Positions 6,041 through 6,936 of a DNA stretch of 6,936 nucleotides are shown here, piece after piece. Where the stretch lies: positions 2,652-9,587 of the forward strand of contig JAPOLF010000071.1 in the NCBI GenBank assembly GCA_029977305.1, given 5' to 3'. The first letter of the stretch is position 1. Every line of letters begins with the position of its first letter. Position numbers and translations under genes: made by a program. Under the pieces are notes generated by a model that had not been told where the DNA came from, made no database searches, and was given only the letters and a program-made list of their open reading frames with translations. Source of the DNA: a bacterium. GTDB lineage: Bacteria; Chloroflexota; Chloroflexia; Thermomicrobiales; UBA6265.

Positions 6041-6069
6041 AAGGGCCGAGGCGAATCGCCTCGGCCCTT
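6041..6069. terminator. Strong hairpin between convergent genes, probable bidirectional terminator
   Basis: AAGGGCCGAGGC (6041-6052), a 5-nt loop, and GCCTCGGCCCTT (6058-6069) form a perfect 12-bp stem. Two further loop bases on each side are also complementary. It lies 34 nt after the SDR stop codon and 26 nt beyond the end of the convergent surface-protein gene. Neither side has a long U-tract (plus strand continues CCTGTTGCTCC). Position and strength nevertheless fit a shared terminator, common in high-GC genomes with poor U-runs. Confidence 0.75.
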
Positions 6070-6095
6070 CCTGTTGCTCCTCGATGGAATGAGGT

Positions 6096-6936
6096 TTAGT
6101 TGCGGCTCTTGACCCGGAGGGTGCCGATGCCGAGCATCACCACCGCGGCGAGGGCGGCGAGGAGTGCGGCGAGCGGACCTTCATTCGGGCCGGAGCCGAC
6201 GCCCGGGAGTTCCTCCGGAGTGGTGGAGGTGCCGGAACCCTCAGCGGGAACCGGGTTGCCATTCGCATCGACGACGGTGCCACCCGCGGCCTCATCGGTG
6301 CCGCTGGTGCCGCCGGAGGATCCGCCGGCGTTGTCCGCCGACCCACCATCAGCCGGAACGGCCGTGCCGGCGGCAGCAGCGGGCGTCTCGGTGGGCGCAA
6401 GTTCACCAGAGGTGGTCGAGCCGCCGGTTGCGGGCTCTTCAGTGGCAGTTGGCTCTTCGGTGGCCGGCGCCTCAGTCGCGGCAGGCGCCTCGGTGGCAGC
6501 GGGTTGCGTCGCTGCTGTGTCCGGGGCCTCGGTCGCCGCAGGTGCTTCGGTGGCGGACGGCGAGGTGGTGCCGTTGGGGTCAGGTTGGCCCGCGACGGTC
6601 GGGGTGGTGGCGACGCGCGGCGTGGAGACCGGCGTCGCGGTCTGACCGGCCGGGGAGATCGGGCGCGGGGTGTTGGTCGCGTTCGGTTCCGGCGTGTTCG
6701 GCTCCTTGGTCGGGGTCTCCTCCGGGGCGACCGTCGGGGTCTCCGGGCTTCGCGGATCGAGGGTGGCTGTCGCCTCCGGGGTGTTGGTCGCGAACGGCTC
6801 GGGCGTGCCCGGCTCGTCGGTGGCGGTCGGGTCCGGCTGCGGCGTGTTGGTCGCGTTCGGTTCCGGGGTGTTCGGCTCTTCGGTCGGGGTCTCCTCCGGG
6901 GCGACCGTCGGGGTCTCCGGGCTTCGCGGATCGAGG
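6096..6936 (-). CDS. Repeat-rich cell-surface protein, C-terminal part, with LPGVG-helix-basic tail anchor; 5' end outside window
   Basis: Read on the minus strand from the window edge, 279 codons are open to a TAA at 6098-6096; the start is beyond the window. Residues 1 to about 245 are low complexity, dominated by Pro, Thr, Glu and Ala with Asn, in units such as ETPTVAPEETPTEEPNTPEP and, later, repeated ATEAPA; then a Gly/Ser-rich stretch. Such segments are extended wall-spanning linkers, often glycosylated (family knowledge). The end is ELPGVGSGPNEGP, a hydrophobic helix LAALLAALAAVVMLGIGTL (about 6117-6173) and the basic tail RVKSRN. That order matches Gram-positive sortase signals (LPxTG, helix, positive tail), with Val in place of Thr; it could instead be a plain C-terminal membrane anchor. 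The functional N-terminal domain is not visible, so role is unknown. Convergent with, and probably unrelated to, the catabolic genes. Confidence 0.85.
   Translation of the reverse strand, partial: LDPRSPETPTVAPEETPTEEPNTPEPNATNTPQPDPTATDEPGTPEPFATNTPEATATLDPRSPETPTVAPEETPTKEPNTPEPNATNTPRPISPAGQTATPVSTPRVATTPTVAGQPDPNGTTSPSATEAPAATEAPDTAATQPAATEAPAATEAPATEEPTATEEPATGGSTTSGELAPTETPAAAAGTAVPADGGSADNAGGSSGGTSGTDEAAGGTVVDANGNPVPAEGSGTSTTPEELPGVGSGPNEGPLAALLAALAAVVMLGIGTLRVKSRN
6671..6762. repeat. 92-bp repeat, copy nearer the gene's 3' end (period 174 bp)
   Basis: This segment matches 6845-6936 with only three differences in 92 positions by direct alignment, at an offset of 174 bp (58 codons). 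It encodes LDPRSPETPTVAPEETPTKE and the following Pro/Asn/Thr stretch of the surface protein. Conservation at the DNA level, not only the protein level, points to recent duplication or gene conversion. Confidence 0.9.
6845..6936. repeat. 92-bp repeat, copy reaching the window edge
   Basis: Second copy of the repeat at 6671-6762; it runs into the window edge and may continue. Between the copies (6763-6844) is a shorter, more diverged version of the same Thr/Asn/Pro/Glu motif, including GTGTTGGTCGCG at 6780-6791. The array is therefore built from nested units. Further copies outside the window are likely but not visible. Confidence 0.85.

Noticed and set aside
6100..6645. A plus-strand open frame rich in Ala, Ser, Val and Pro
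   Set aside because: It is the complement of the surface protein gene. The minus-strand reading has a coherent linker, LPGVG motif, helix and basic tail ending just before the shared terminator; the plus reading has only low complexity.
6671..6936. CRISPR-like array
   Set aside because: The direct repeats lie inside a continuous open frame, are long (92 bp or more), and the material between them is a diverged version of the same motif rather than unique spacers.

Overview
The window is high-GC DNA (roughly two thirds G+C by eye). It carries most of a sugar-uptake and catabolism locus, followed by the end of an unrelated cell-surface protein gene. Four things suggest a bacterium of the Chloroflexota, possibly Thermomicrobia (Sphaerobacter-like): the Pro/Thr/Glu/Ala-rich surface protein with a sorting-signal-like tail, a solute-binding protein that appears to be a Tat substrate rather than a lipoprotein, strong Shine-Dalgarno sites, and GTG start usage. 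This placement is inference from style; there is no rRNA or marker gene, and a high-GC actinobacterium cannot be excluded.

Layout. (1) 1-145, minus strand: the first 48 codons of a short-chain dehydrogenase/reductase (SDR), cut by the window edge. (2) 146-405: a divergent control region. It holds a good sigma70-type promoter (170-198), a perfect inverted repeat just downstream that looks like an operator (210-224), and a leader of about 200 nt with two perfect small hairpins. (3) 406-4245, plus strand: a three-gene ABC importer of the ribose/xylose (CUT2) type, in the order binding protein, double ATPase, permease. A tandem pair of stem-loops lies between the binding protein and ATPase genes, and a nested stem-loop follows the permease. 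(4) 4386-6006, plus strand: a cyclase-family metal hydrolase (PF04199, the kynurenine formamidase/isatin hydrolase fold family) and a second SDR, only 16 bp apart. (5) 6041-6069: a strong terminator-like hairpin between convergent genes. (6) 6096-6936, minus strand: the C-terminal 279 residues of a repetitive surface protein. It ends in an LPGVG motif, one hydrophobic helix and a basic tail, and it includes a near-identical 92-bp DNA repeat spaced by 174 bp.

How the genes may work together. The binding protein captures a sugar or polyol-like solute outside the membrane, the permease/ATPase pair imports it, and the two SDRs plus the cyclase-family hydrolase probably process it. One possible scheme is oxidation to a ketone or lactone followed by hydrolysis. 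The substrate cannot be read from the sequence: no kinase, isomerase, aldolase or regulator gene is present. I see no defence system, CRISPR array, mobile element or RNA gene. The most unusual features are the regulatory architecture, the substituted SDR active-site Asn, the Walker B Asn in the second ATPase half, and the repeat-rich surface protein with a variant sorting motif.
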